64,000 nt of DNA, taken from positions 2,790,001 through 2,854,000 of the forward strand of contig OZ241971.1 of NCBI GenBank assembly GCA_965204155.1. The letters run 5' to 3'. This DNA is from UBA6522 sp965204155 (lineage in GTDB: Bacteria > Pseudomonadota > Gammaproteobacteria > Steroidobacterales > Rariloculaceae). A model generated the notes under the pieces. The model had not been told where the DNA came from. It saw only the letters and a program-made list of their open reading frames with translations, and searched no databases. Each line of letters starts with the position of its first letter. The stretch's first letter is position 1. Made by a program: the position numbers and the translations under genes. Positions 1-9,028 of this stretch are shown here, in pieces.

Positions 1-1741
1 CCTGGTGGAAGACAGGCTCGCGGTTCGCCTGGTGGGATACACCGCCGAAGATGCCGGATACCTGAGCAATTCGTCCCTGGGGCTTGAAGGCGTTGCGGGA
101 ATCGAGCAACACGGTGCCCGGATCGGCTTGCGCTATACCCCAAACGACCGGTCGACGCTGGATATCAAGTACGTGTTTCAGGATCTGAGCCAGAGCGGCT
201 TTCCGGAGGCGCGAGGCGTCATGATCGACGATCTGGAGCAGGGTGGCGTTACCCTGACCGAAGAACTGCTCACGTCGAAATTCCGCATGTTCGATATCAC
301 CTGGAATTACGATCTTCCCGGCGTGACCATGACCTCATCGACCGGTTACCTCCAAATGGACTTCATCCGGCGCAATGATCGGTCCCTGCCGCTCATCAGA
401 AGTTACTTCGATGACTTCAGCCTGACAGGTCCCGAGGCTCTGGCCATGGCGCCGGCGCCAATACGTCTGTATATCAATGACGACAACGACAACTATACGT
501 TCAGTCAGGAGTTACGATTCGCATCCGAACTCGATGCGGACGACAGGTTCGCGTGGCTCGCGGGCATGTACTACGAGGACGGTGAAGAGGATGTTTCGGT
601 CGGCGATTTTCTCCTTCCGGGCGGCGGCGCGCTATGGGACCCGCCAAACGCGATCTACAACGGAAGCCCAGCCGATTTCTTCTTCAAGGAAGACTTCGTC
701 ACGCAGTTGAAGCAATTCGCCGTGTTCGGGGAATACACCCAATACTTTACGGATCGCTTCAACGCCACGGTCGGCTATCGGCACTCGATTTTCGAAAGCT
801 TCTTCGAGGCGTTCGCCCTCATCGGCGATGAACCGGAAGACGACGGCACCCCGTTAGTAGACATCTTCGCAACTGACCCGTTTCGCGAGACGCACAACAC
901 CGTGAAGTTCAACATGTCCTACGACCTGACCGACAACATGGCGGCCTATTTCCAGTCGGCCGAGGGATTCCGGCTTGGGTTCGGTTCGGAAGTCCCGCCT
1001 CCGCTCAACCCGGGTTGCGAGGTGTTCGTACAGGATTTTCTCGAGGCCAACGGACTCGGCGGCTTCCTTGGGCCGGGTGGACAGTTGCCGGGAACAAAGA
1101 GCGATACGCTCAGGGTCAACGAAATCGGCCTGAAAGGAGTCTCCCCCGACGGGAGAGGCCGGTTCAGTGTGGGTTACTTCAAAGGCGACTGGAAAGACAT
1201 TCTGGTCGATGTGGACATTGAAGATATTACGGGAGCCTGCAACACGGGTTTCGGAGCCAACGCGGCGGCCGCGACGACCACCGGATTTGAAGCCGAGTTC
1301 AACTACGCCCTTACCGACCAGTTCACGCTGTCCGGGTCCGCGTCCATAGTCGACGCAACAATCGACAACGACGAGCCATTTCTGGGCGCCGACGCCGGGG
1401 AGCGCCTGCCGGCGTCGCCCGACAGGCAGCTTTCGGTGTCCGGCGACTACATTTGGCCGATGGCCAATGGCAACCTGGGATTTGTCCGCGTGGATGCTCA
1501 GTACATCGGCGAGCTGATCGGCGCCTTCGAGTTTGGGGACGAGAGAACCGTCTCGGGGAACTACGGCCTCGCCAACGTGCGTGTAGGCATGCAGACGGAC
1601 CGGTACGAATGGTCGGTGTTTGCCGACAACATCACCGATAACCGCGCCCTGGTCTTCGCCAACGGTCCGGCCAACGAGTTCCGCAGGACGATCATCCTGC
1701 AACCGCGGACTCTGGGCCTGCAGTTCCGCAGCAGGTTCTGA
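1..1741 (+). CDS. TonB-dependent receptor, C-terminal part (5' end outside window)
   Basis: This is an outer-membrane beta-barrel receptor for TonB-energised uptake of an unknown substrate. The frame is open from the first bases; 579 codons remain, lacking the signal peptide and plug. The assignment rests on alignment along its whole length with the complete receptor that follows. Shared segments include AVRLVGY, the aromatic strand FQSAEGF, GFGANAAAAT and the terminal QPRTLGLQFRSRF, which ends in the C-terminal Phe typical of outer-membrane barrels. By eye the two are about two-thirds identical, so they are a tandem duplication with some divergence. The GTG at 5 is internal, because the paralogue has about 200 residues before this point. 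Substrate cannot be told from sequence; the peptide-degrading neighbourhood suggests peptides or derivatives. Confidence 0.93.
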   Translation, partial: LVEDRLAVRLVGYTAEDAGYLSNSSLGLEGVAGIEQHGARIGLRYTPNDRSTLDIKYVFQDLSQSGFPEARGVMIDDLEQGGVTLTEELLTSKFRMFDITWNYDLPGVTMTSSTGYLQMDFIRRNDRSLPLIRSYFDDFSLTGPEALAMAPAPIRLYINDDNDNYTFSQELRFASELDADDRFAWLAGMYYEDGEEDVSVGDFLLPGGGALWDPPNAIYNGSPADFFFKEDFVTQLKQFAVFGEYTQYFTDRFNATVGYRHSIFESFFEAFALIGDEPEDDGTPLVDIFATDPFRETHNTVKFNMSYDLTDNMAAYFQSAEGFRLGFGSEVPPPLNPGCEVFVQDFLEANGLGGFLGPGGQLPGTKSDTLRVNEIGLKGVSPDGRGRFSVGYFKGDWKDILVDVDIEDITGACNTGFGANAAAATTTGFEAEFNYALTDQFTLSGSASIVDATIDNDEPFLGADAGERLPASPDRQLSVSGDYIWPMANGNLGFVRVDAQYIGELIGAFEFGDERTVSGNYGLANVRVGMQTDRYEWSVFADNITDNRALVFANGPANEFRRTIILQPRTLGLQFRSRF

Positions 1742-1757
1742 GCTCGGCACGGATTGA

Positions 1758-1783
1758 GGCCGCCGGATGATGATCCGGCGGCC
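1758..1783 (+). terminator. 11-bp perfect hairpin after the first receptor gene
   Basis: The stem is GGCCGCCGGAT (1758-1768) pairing with ATCCGGCGGCC (1773-1783) around a 4-nt loop, 17 nt after the stop codon. It has no U-tract, so it is not a textbook intrinsic terminator. It may still stop or protect the 3' end of the first receptor mRNA before the second receptor. Confidence 0.45.
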
Positions 1784-1812
1784 GATCCGGGGTGCACGCA
1801 CCGAGTTAAGGT
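1758..1812 (-). pseudogene. relic of the 3' end of the small membrane-protein gene
   Basis: On the minus strand this stretch reads SVRAPRIGRRIIIR. It resembles the C-terminus of the two-helix protein encoded at 4282-4557 (SVLAPPINRINIR). The DNA also matches: both copies carry GGAT-G-TTGATCCGG-like and GTGC..GCACCGAGT blocks in the same order downstream of a TonB receptor gene. The receptor duplication therefore seems to have included flanking DNA, and only the tail of the small gene survives between the receptors. The match is short (about 50 bp), so this is a moderate call. The same bases form a strong hairpin. Confidence 0.4.
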
Positions 1813-1872
1813 AAACTGCACCCAAAGGCGCCCACGACAAGAGCGCCGCCCACAAACCTGGAGGGGAAAAAA

Positions 1873-4218
1873 ATGTCTTTACAAGGCAGAAACACCAATT
1901 GGTCCTGCGCCATACTGAGACAGGCGCCGGCGGCACTTCTCGGGATTGCTTTTCTGTGCGGTCCCCAAGCCCTTCTCGGACAAGAGGAGGACGACCAGGA
2001 AATCGAAGTCATCGTGGTGACGGCTCAGAAACGGGAGCAGTCGGTGCTGGAAGTCCCGTTTTCGATCTCGGCCGTGAGCCAGGACGAGATCGAGGCGGCC
2101 GGGGTCAACTCCATGGCCGACATCTTCCGAAGGGTTCCGAGTCTTGCGATCATCGACCAGGGCGCGGCCAGGAAGAACGTCATCATCCGTGGCATCCAGA
2201 CCGACACGTCCACTGAATCCTCGGTCAACGATGTCTACCTGGATGAACAGCGCATCACCTCCGTCATCGCCACGGCCGATCCGCGGACCTTTGACATGGA
2301 AAGGGTCGAGGTGTTGCGCGGACCCCAGGGAACGCTGTTCGGCGGCGGCTCGTTTTCCGGCACGATGCGCTACATCACCAACCGCGCCAACGTCTCGGAG
2401 TTCGAAACCAACGTTGCTGCCAGCCTCTCTTCCACAGCAGAAGCGGCAGGCCCGAACTACTCGTTTGACGGCATGGTCAACTTACCCGTGGTCCAAGATC
2501 GGTTTGCGGTACGCCTTGTGGGCTACAGTGCAACGGACTCCGGATACCTGAGCAATTCGCTGCTGGGATTCGACGACGTTGCGGGCATCGAAAACAACGG
2601 CGCCAGGATCGGCCTGCGCTGGACGCCCAACGACCGATTGACGGTCGACTACAAGTACCTGTTCCAGGATCTGCAGCAGAACGGTTTCCCCGAGGCGCGG
2701 GGAGGCAATCCGGACGCGCTGGAGCAGGGCGGCGTCACGCTGACCGAAGAACGGCTCACATCGAAGCTGCGGATATCCGACCTGACATGGAACTACGATC
2801 TGGACTTCGCGACGCTGACCTCGGCCACCGGTTACCTGCAGTTCGACTTCCTCCGCCGCAACGACGAATCCCTGGGCTTTATCAGGGACGTACTCGGCTA
2901 TGACGACCTGAGCGCTTCGGACGCACTCGCAATGGCGCCCTCGGCCCTGCGTCTGTTCGTCAACGACGACAATGACAACTACACCTTCACCCAGGAGGTG
3001 CGGCTCGCCTCGAACATCGATTCGGGCGACCGGTTCGCCTGGCTTGCAGGCAGCTACTACGAAATAGGCGACGAGTCCGTGGGGTTGACCGAAGCGCTTG
3101 CTCCGGGAGGCGGCGCACTGTTCGGTAACGCCAACTACAACGGCTCTCCGGCGGATTTCTTCTTCATGGAACAATTCGTGACGGAACTGGAGCAACTGGC
3201 ATTTTTCGGGGAATTGACCTGGTTCGCCACGGACCGGCTCCAGGCTACCGTGGGCTACCGGAGGTCGGAGTTCGAGAGCTCCTTTATCGCGGACGAGTTC
3301 TTCGGGGATGAACCGGATGACGACGGCAATGTGTTCATGGACGTGTATGCCCCGGATCCGCCACCCAAGGAGACGCACCACACGTACAAATTCAATCTTT
3401 CCTATGATTTGAACGACGACATCATGGTGTACTTCCAGTCAGCCGAGGGATTCCAGCTCGGGAGCAGCGGGATAGCGCCTGCGCTCAGTCCCCGGTGCGA
3501 GCAACTCATCGAGAATTTTCTCGATAACAGGGGACTCGGCTACCTGCTCCAGGACGGACGCTTGCCTGGAACGAAGAGCGACGAACTCCTGACTCGCGAG
3601 GTCGGAACAAAGGGTGTCTTTGCCAACGGCAGGGGTACCTTCATGGCCGGGTTCTTCAATGGCGCCTGGAAGGACATCCAGGTCTACGTGGAGATTCCCC
3701 CGATCAACGGAGAATGCGAATTCGGCTTCGGCGCCAATGCGGCGGCGGCGACCAGCGTCGGTTGGGAAGGCGAGTTTTCCTATGCGTTTACGGACCGGTT
3801 CACCCTGTCCGGCGCGGGGTCCATTGTCGATGCCACCATTGACAAGGACGAGCCGGATCTGGAAGCCAGAAAGGGCGACCGCCTCCCCGGATCGCCGGAT
3901 ATGCAGCTGTCCCTGTCCGGCGACTATGTCTGGCCGCTGCCCAACGGAAACCAGGCATTCGTTCGCGTCGATGCGCAGTACATCGGCGAGATCATTGGCT
4001 CGTTCACCCTTGATGACGAAAGGACCGTTTCCGGGAACTATGGGCTCGCCAACCTGCGGGTCGGAATGCAGTCGGAAAGGTATGAATGGTCGTTCTTTGC
4101 CGATAACCTCGCCGACAATCGCGCCCTGGTGTTTTCCGATGGCCTGAACGACGTGTTCCGCACGACCATCATGCTGCAACCGCGAACGATCGGCTTGCAG
4201 TTCCGCAGCAGGTTCTGA
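1873..4218 (+). CDS. TonB-dependent receptor
   Basis: Complete 781-aa outer-membrane receptor. A Sec signal peptide covers about residues 1-37 (cleavage near LLG-QEE), followed by a TonB-box-like stretch (EVIVVTAQKR). The plug domain carries the diagnostic RVEVLRGPQGTLFGGG motif, then the barrel runs to the final Phe. GGAGGGG lies 8 nt before the ATG. It is a tandem paralogue of the preceding gene and of the receptor at 61415-63772, which shares the plug signature and RYITN..N.SEFETNVA; it is clearly different from the receptor at 38496-41585. It is convergent with the small membrane-protein gene. Ligand unknown; an oligopeptide or derivative is an inference from context. Confidence 0.95.
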   Translation: MSLQGRNTNWSCAILRQAPAALLGIAFLCGPQALLGQEEDDQEIEVIVVTAQKREQSVLEVPFSISAVSQDEIEAAGVNSMADIFRRVPSLAIIDQGAARKNVIIRGIQTDTSTESSVNDVYLDEQRITSVIATADPRTFDMERVEVLRGPQGTLFGGGSFSGTMRYITNRANVSEFETNVAASLSSTAEAAGPNYSFDGMVNLPVVQDRFAVRLVGYSATDSGYLSNSLLGFDDVAGIENNGARIGLRWTPNDRLTVDYKYLFQDLQQNGFPEARGGNPDALEQGGVTLTEERLTSKLRISDLTWNYDLDFATLTSATGYLQFDFLRRNDESLGFIRDVLGYDDLSASDALAMAPSALRLFVNDDNDNYTFTQEVRLASNIDSGDRFAWLAGSYYEIGDESVGLTEALAPGGGALFGNANYNGSPADFFFMEQFVTELEQLAFFGELTWFATDRLQATVGYRRSEFESSFIADEFFGDEPDDDGNVFMDVYAPDPPPKETHHTYKFNLSYDLNDDIMVYFQSAEGFQLGSSGIAPALSPRCEQLIENFLDNRGLGYLLQDGRLPGTKSDELLTREVGTKGVFANGRGTFMAGFFNGAWKDIQVYVEIPPINGECEFGFGANAAAATSVGWEGEFSYAFTDRFTLSGAGSIVDATIDKDEPDLEARKGDRLPGSPDMQLSLSGDYVWPLPNGNQAFVRVDAQYIGEIIGSFTLDDERTVSGNYGLANLRVGMQSERYEWSFFADNLADNRALVFSDGLNDVFRTTIMLQPRTIGLQFRSRF

Positions 4219-4281
4219 CTCGGGCGGTCTGCGGCGCAAGGCCCCGCAGGAATCACCACAGACTGGTGGCGGCGGAGCGGG

Positions 4282-4557
4282 CTACCGGATGTTGATCCGG
4301 TTGATGGGGGGTGCGAGCACCGAGTAGAAGGTGCGCAGCACCGCCAGGATCACGATGCCCGTAATCAGCGACGCCAACGCGCTGAACAGCCTGTCCTCCG
4401 GCTGACTGAAGGTAAATACATCCCAGAGGTACCAGACGCCGCGCCAGAAGGAGACGACGCCGAACCCGATAATCGCTGCGAGCACGATCGATCGTGCCAG
4501 CGACAACCTCCCGGGTTTGACCTGGTCGTCAGCGGGATTTGTCTGTATATCGCTCAT
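4282..4557 (-). CDS. small membrane protein, two transmembrane helices, unknown function
   Basis: 91 aa. A polar N-terminus of about 18 residues precedes two hydrophobic helices (approximately 21-45 and 60-82) with a short aromatic and acidic linker; the tail is basic (INRINIR). GAGG is positioned 6 nt before the ATG. It is the last gene of the leftward series DapA-family, SSS symporter, M24-like, this gene, 66 bp after the M24-like stop. I do not recognise the family. The placement suggests an accessory to the symporter or the secreted M24-like protein, which is inference only. A relic of its 3' end lies between the two receptors. Confidence 0.75.
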   Translation of the reverse strand: MSDIQTNPADDQVKPGRLSLARSIVLAAIIGFGVVSFWRGVWYLWDVFTFSQPEDRLFSALASLITGIVILAVLRTFYSVLAPPINRINIR

Positions 4558-4623
4558 TTCAAGCCTCTCAATGCGTCCATGGCCTGTCGGCCGCGTCCTG
4601 CGTCGTGTTGAATCCTGTCGTCG

Positions 4624-6051
4624 CTAGCGGATGAGGATCAGTTCCTGCTGTGGCGGCGACAGATATTCGACGCCGTTTTCGGTTGCGATGGCTTCTTCGT
4701 GGTCCCACCAAAACAGGTACTGGTCCCGGTCCGGGGGTCCCTCCGACGGCATGTAGAAGAAATATTCCAGCACGAAATGATGGTTCGGAGCGAGCGGAAT
4801 ATCCCACGCCCATTCGGGGCCGTAGGAACCGATGCGAGGCGCGAGATACGTTTCCACGGACCAGGGCCGGGCACCCTTGGTCTGACCGTGCGAGTCGATC
4901 GAGAGCTGCGTCTTCACCGGATCGTACCCTGCCGCATAGGTGGGAAAATCGTTTTTGGCATCCACCATGTGGAGCTGGTCGTCGCGAAGGATGAAGCCTG
5001 CCTCTTCGAACCGTTGCCCGTATTCTCGCATGATCTCGCGCGGAGTCAGGCCGGCACGGACCGTCTCGACGAGAATCCGGTCGACAAGCAGGTACTGGTT
5101 CCAGAGCCGTTGGATTTCCGGCGGCGGTTCCGTTTCTCCCTCGCGAAGCACGTAGGCAAAGACGCCCTGGCTCGGCGCAGCCAGGATGTCCCCACCCTGG
5201 ACCACTGTGTCTTCGGTCCAGGCATCGCTCCTGCCGCGCTGGGACTCTCCGGTCCACATCCGCCGGAATATGGTCAATTCAGTGTCGCCCAACCGGGTGA
5301 CGCCCGGTTGCACTTCGGCCAGGGCACGTTCCACCATGGAAAGCTCGTCCTGACGCATCCGCTTCAGCAACTCGATCTCGCTCGAAACCTGGTGGTTGGT
5401 ATAGTCCATGATCAACCACTCGGAAGAGATCAGCCGACTGGCGTACTCCTCGCCGAGTTCTTCGCTGAGGAGGACGTAATCCGTATGTGAAAGCCCGTCG
5501 ATACGACCCCTGTAGGTGGGCCAGGGACCCAATTCGTGCATGAAATTGACGGCAATGCGTTCCGGGTCACGCTCGGCGACGAATTCCCCCAGGCCCTGGA
5601 ACCGGTGGTCGTACTCGGTCAACGGGCCTCCGACCGGTTCCTGAATTCGAACGGCCGGAGCGACGATGTCGTAGGCCCCGCTGGCCTCCACCGTTCGGTA
5701 GTCGCCTTCTCCCCATCCCCGGTGGGCGACACCCCAGCGGCGGCCCAGTATGGCCCGTTCGATCCGGTCGCCGCCGCGGTCGGTGAAGACGAATACACCG
5801 GAGGCGCTGCCCAATTCGTCGACGCCGAACGAATCGGGCACGGCTTCCCGCATCACGTGAATCCACATGTCCACGTTTCGCTCCCGCATGATCTGCGGCA
5901 ACACCTGGTCGAACTTGTCCGTGCGAATCTGGTGGTTCTCTTCCGTGTAATCCACCAGGGGGGCCTGCTGCGCCATGACCAGAGCCGGTACGCAAACGCC
6001 AATCAGGCCCGACAGTCGCCGGACGCTCGCCAATGCATTCGATGTGTTCAT
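4624..6051 (-). CDS. secreted M24 (Xaa-Pro peptidase/creatinase)-like protein lacking the two metal Asp
   Basis: 475 aa. The ATG at 6051 follows GGAGGGGG and opens a signal peptide (cleavage near VMA-QQ, residue 27), so upstream in-frame codons were not used. The N-terminal half has the family signature NVDMWIHVMRE, VFTDRGGDRIERA and AERDPERIAVN. The C-terminal half aligns with the pita-bread domain of the intact paralogue at 59877-61274 (His in IDSHGQ, Glu in VLEYF, Glu in NGVEYL). The segment carrying the two Asp ligands (VDWG...TD) is shortened to GDILAAPSQGVFAYVLREGE. A classical two-metal peptidase is therefore doubtful; a metal-independent creatinase-like activity or a binding protein is possible. 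It is 17 bp behind the SSS symporter gene. Confidence 0.85.
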   Translation of the reverse strand: MNTSNALASVRRLSGLIGVCVPALVMAQQAPLVDYTEENHQIRTDKFDQVLPQIMRERNVDMWIHVMREAVPDSFGVDELGSASGVFVFTDRGGDRIERAILGRRWGVAHRGWGEGDYRTVEASGAYDIVAPAVRIQEPVGGPLTEYDHRFQGLGEFVAERDPERIAVNFMHELGPWPTYRGRIDGLSHTDYVLLSEELGEEYASRLISSEWLIMDYTNHQVSSEIELLKRMRQDELSMVERALAEVQPGVTRLGDTELTIFRRMWTGESQRGRSDAWTEDTVVQGGDILAAPSQGVFAYVLREGETEPPPEIQRLWNQYLLVDRILVETVRAGLTPREIMREYGQRFEEAGFILRDDQLHMVDAKNDFPTYAAGYDPVKTQLSIDSHGQTKGARPWSVETYLAPRIGSYGPEWAWDIPLAPNHHFVLEYFFYMPSEGPPDRDQYLFWWDHEEAIATENGVEYLSPPQQELILIR

Positions 6052-6068
6052 TCTTGTCCCCCTCCTCA

Positions 6069-7760
6069 CTAGATCTGAAGTATCCAGACGAAAAGCCCGA
6101 TCAGCAATCCCACGACCGCACAACTGATCAGGAATCCCGCTACAGTTGTCGTTGTCGGCTTCATCAACTCAAAGTCGGGATGATCGATCAGGACCGATCG
6201 CTCTGCCGGCTTGACTCCGGGCGGCAACGTGAGCGGCGCGACTTCCGGTTCTCCGATGCCGACCGGCGTTCTCAGCGTTTCGTAGATTCCGTCCAGCCTT
6301 TCCTTGCCCGGCGCCCGGGTCGCCAGGCTGACACCGATCATGACCACAAAGCCGACGACCAGGTAAATGATCATCTGCCAGGGTAGCGACAGACTCCCTT
6401 CATGGAGCATGAAGGACGGCAGCAGGTGCGCGAACTGGTCATTGAAGCTCCAGCCGACCAGGGCCACGTCGCTGGTAAGGAACCAGGCGGCAAAGCCGCA
6501 GAGCGTCGACGCCCAGGCTGCCGCCGACGTCGCTCGCCGCCAGAAGAAACTGGTCCAGATGGCCACTCCCATCATGGCCTGCACGATCCAGAACAGTTCA
6601 AGTCCGGCGACCACGCTGGACAGCCCGAATGCGATCAGGATTCCGCTGCCCACCACCAGGACGGAGGCGATCCTGCCGATGAGCAGGTAGTGGCGTTCAT
6701 CCCGTCCGGGACGAATCAGAGGCTTGTAGACATTCTCCGTGAAGAGGGCTGCGGCAGACAACATGAAGGTATCGCAGGAACTCATCACGGCAGCCAGCAT
6801 CGACGCGATGAACAGCCCGACGAGGCCCGGCGCGATAGCCGGCAGGAAGTCCCTGGCCAGCAGTCCGTACACCTGGTCCGGGTTCGTGTTGGCATCCACG
6901 TAAAGGGCGATACCGACCATGCCGGTGAGCACCCAGGCGATGGTGCACAGCCTCTTCAGGAAGTGGCCTGCGACCACGCCGACCCGCGCGTCATACTCCG
7001 ACCGTCCTGCGGCGCACATGGCCATGGAGTACGGCGAGGTTACCCATCCGACCAGACCGTTCACGGCAATGACGACGACGTACAGCGTGGTGATCTCGCT
7101 GGGCGCGACGATTGAGAACATTTCCGGATTGTCGATGGACGCCCGCAAACCGCTCATGCCGCCCACCGCGCTCAGGGCGAAGGGCAGGATGAGGAAGGAC
7201 AGGATCACGGTCATGACGCCCTGAATCAGGTCGGTGATGATGGCCGCATTCAGGCCGCCGGAAACGCCGTAGACCACGAACAGCACGGTCATTGCAAAGA
7301 TGGCAATCTCGGGGCTGATGGAACCCCCGGATACCGCGGTGATCATGGCGCTGGACGCCTTCAGGACAACACCGATGTTTACGGAGAGCTGAATCATGCC
7401 AACGAGTGCGAACAGAACGGCCACGCTCTGCCCATAGCGAACCAGCAGGTAGTCGGCGGTCGTCACCGCGCGCATGCGACGGAACAGCGGCGCCAGCAAC
7501 CAATAGAATGGGGTGGAAAACAACCACAACCACTGGTACCAGATACCCGATGCGCCGGAGGTGTAGGTCTTGGACGCGACGCTGACGGCCTGGTCGGTAT
7601 TGGTGCCGGTCCCGAACGAGAAGAACGTCATCGTCAGCTTGCCGAAACTTCGGTCGCTGATGAAGAAGTTGGAGGACGATTTGACCCGGCGCGTGGCATA
7701 CACGCCGATGGCAGTGACGCCAATCAGGTAAACCGCGATAACCAGCCAGTCGATGAGCAA
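6069..7760 (-). CDS. sodium:solute symporter (SSS family)
   Basis: 563-aa inner-membrane transporter of the SSS family (SLC5/PutP/PanF type), importing a solute with Na+. About 13-14 hydrophobic helices are visible. Family features include an N-terminal GVYATRRVKSSSNFF, the GTGTNTDQAVS region and MSSCDTFMLSAAALFTENV. The only usable start is TTG at 7760, because a stop lies 30 nt upstream in frame. It sits between the DapA-family gene (123 bp, containing a hairpin) and the M24-like gene (17 bp). The C-terminus (VAGFLISCAVVGLLIGLFVWIL) resembles the partial protein at the right edge of the window, so the SSS plus M24-like pairing occurs twice. Substrate unknown; the M24-like partner suggests an amino acid, small peptide or amide. 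Confidence 0.93.
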   Translation of the reverse strand: MLIDWLVIAVYLIGVTAIGVYATRRVKSSSNFFISDRSFGKLTMTFFSFGTGTNTDQAVSVASKTYTSGASGIWYQWLWLFSTPFYWLLAPLFRRMRAVTTADYLLVRYGQSVAVLFALVGMIQLSVNIGVVLKASSAMITAVSGGSISPEIAIFAMTVLFVVYGVSGGLNAAIITDLIQGVMTVILSFLILPFALSAVGGMSGLRASIDNPEMFSIVAPSEITTLYVVVIAVNGLVGWVTSPYSMAMCAAGRSEYDARVGVVAGHFLKRLCTIAWVLTGMVGIALYVDANTNPDQVYGLLARDFLPAIAPGLVGLFIASMLAAVMSSCDTFMLSAAALFTENVYKPLIRPGRDERHYLLIGRIASVLVVGSGILIAFGLSSVVAGLELFWIVQAMMGVAIWTSFFWRRATSAAAWASTLCGFAAWFLTSDVALVGWSFNDQFAHLLPSFMLHEGSLSLPWQMIIYLVVGFVVMIGVSLATRAPGKERLDGIYETLRTPVGIGEPEVAPLTLPPGVKPAERSVLIDHPDFELMKPTTTTVAGFLISCAVVGLLIGLFVWILQI

Positions 7761-7830
7761 TTCAGTGTACCCTGGAGATAGTCCCGTTCAGCCCCGACAG
7801 CCAGTGGCCAAAGTCCCGCGCCACGCCGAC

Positions 7831-7859
7831 ACCCTGCCACGGGCTGCCAGTGGCAGGGT
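7831..7859. terminator. 10-bp hairpin between DapA-family and symporter genes
   Basis: ACCCTGCCAC (7831-7840) pairs perfectly with GTGGCAGGGT (7850-7859) across a 9-nt loop in the 123-bp gap. There is no U-tract on either strand. It may attenuate readthrough from the lyase gene into the symporter gene or act as an mRNA processing or stabilising element. Confidence 0.4.
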
Positions 7860-7883
7860 TGCCGTACGGAAGATAACGGCGGC

Positions 7884-8789
7884 TCAGGCCGCCAGTCTGG
7901 GTCGATTGTCCAGTGCGCGTTGTACTACACCCGCGATTCGGACCCGCTCCTCGCCAACCAGGGGAAGGCGAGGTGGACGTACCCACTCCGCACCCATTCC
8001 GGTCATCTGGTTGGCGAGTTTCAGGTATTGAACCAGCTTGATCTCGGTATCGAGATGCAGGACGGGCATGACCCAGCGGTACATGGCCACGGCCTCGTCG
8101 ATCCTTCCCGCCCTGGCCAATTCAAACAGTTGCACGGCTTCCTCCGGAAAAGGGTTTACCAGGCCGGAAACCCATCCCACCGCTCCGCAGACCGCATTCT
8201 CGAGCACAACGTCGTCGACGCCGCAAAACAGTCGGTAGCGGTCGCCGCAAGCGTTGACCATATCCGTCAATCGGCGGCTGTCATGGGAAGATTCCTTGAC
8301 GGCGACGATGTTGTCGATTCTCGCCAATTCCACGAAGTCGTCCGGCGAGAGATCGGCCTTGTACGCTACCGGATTGTTGTAAATCATGATCGGCAGGTCG
8401 GTCGCTTTCGCGATTGAGGTGAAATGCGCGATGGCTTCCCTGGAGTCCTGCTGGTAGACCATGCTCGGCAAGAGCATGAGCCCGTCGCAACCCGCCTGCT
8501 CGGCCATCCTGACGGAGGAAATGGCCATTTCGCTCGTGTATTCGGCGATACCGCTGATCACCGGTACGCGATGATCGACAGCTTCGACCGCCGCGCGCAT
8601 CACCAGGCTCTTTTCCCTGGAATGCAGGGAATTGCCTTCGCCCAGCGTGCCCAGGACAATGATGCCCTTTACGCCGCCGTGCAGGCAGTACTCGATGTGC
8701 CGCGCCGTTCCCTCCAGGTCGAGGCTGCCGTCCTCGTGCATTTCGGTCATCAGCGCGGGGAACACACCTCCCCAATCCTGATTTGACAT
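7884..8789 (-). CDS. DapA/NanA-family aldolase-lyase (dihydrodipicolinate synthase-like)
   Basis: 301 aa, the usual length of class I aldolases of the DHDPS/N-acetylneuraminate lyase family. Residues fitting the family are the Schiff-base Lys165 (VAVKESS), the catalytic Tyr137 (IMIYNNP) and the binding loop GTLGEG at 47-52. GGGGAG lies 6 nt before the ATG. The family includes biosynthetic DapA, sugar-acid lyases and 1-pyrroline-4-hydroxy-2-carboxylate deaminase of hydroxyproline catabolism. The catabolic neighbourhood, with no lysine genes, argues against housekeeping DapA. The deaminase role is attractive given two hydroxyproline-epimerase-like genes and a KGSA-type dehydrogenase 40 kb away, but that is inference. 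It is the first gene of the leftward symporter operon, and the candidate operator at 8896-8908 lies upstream. Confidence 0.88.
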   Translation of the reverse strand: MSNQDWGGVFPALMTEMHEDGSLDLEGTARHIEYCLHGGVKGIIVLGTLGEGNSLHSREKSLVMRAAVEAVDHRVPVISGIAEYTSEMAISSVRMAEQAGCDGLMLLPSMVYQQDSREAIAHFTSIAKATDLPIMIYNNPVAYKADLSPDDFVELARIDNIVAVKESSHDSRRLTDMVNACGDRYRLFCGVDDVVLENAVCGAVGWVSGLVNPFPEEAVQLFELARAGRIDEAVAMYRWVMPVLHLDTEIKLVQYLKLANQMTGMGAEWVRPPRLPLVGEERVRIAGVVQRALDNRPRLAA

Positions 8790-8895
8790 ACTGTGCTCCC
8801 CTGTTCCCGGCGCTCACCGGCCAGCGGTATTGTGGTCTGACGCTTGGCGGTGCCCGGGGCGCGTTGTGGGCTACCTATGGATTATATACACTGGC

Positions 8896-8908
8896 GTATA
8901 AAGTATAC
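8896..8908. promoter_or_regulatory. candidate operator: perfect palindrome GTATA-AAG-TATAC
   Basis: A perfect 5-3-5 palindrome in the 239-bp divergent gap between the DapA-family gene and the aldo/keto reductase gene. A second inverted pair (TATAC-N6-GTATA, 8884-8900) overlaps it. Four other intergenic regions (10915, 41692, 48691, 63851) carry the same pattern with one mismatch. GntR/FadR-type repressors commonly bind such short TA-rich palindromes, and one FCD-type regulator is encoded at 50711-51364; the pairing is inferred. Confidence 0.5.
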
Positions 8909-9028
8909 AGCGTTTTCGGGGACGTCCGGCTCGCGTGAACCGGCGGGACCGAGACGACCCTTCCCCGGAATGACACTTGTTGAGACTCCCGGATTCTGAA
9001 TCCCGAACAACCAAGGAATCACACTGCC

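Noticed and set aside
854..1936. 360-codon open frame opposite the first TonB receptor
   Set aside because: It is antisense to a receptor gene with clear homology, has no ribosome site or recognisable domain, and reflects high-GC codon bias. Only its segment between the receptors is interesting, as a relic.
7884..8789. Housekeeping dihydrodipicolinate synthase (DapA) for lysine
   Set aside because: Active-site residues fit the whole family, but the gene heads a symporter/M24-like operon and has no lysine or cell-wall gene neighbours.
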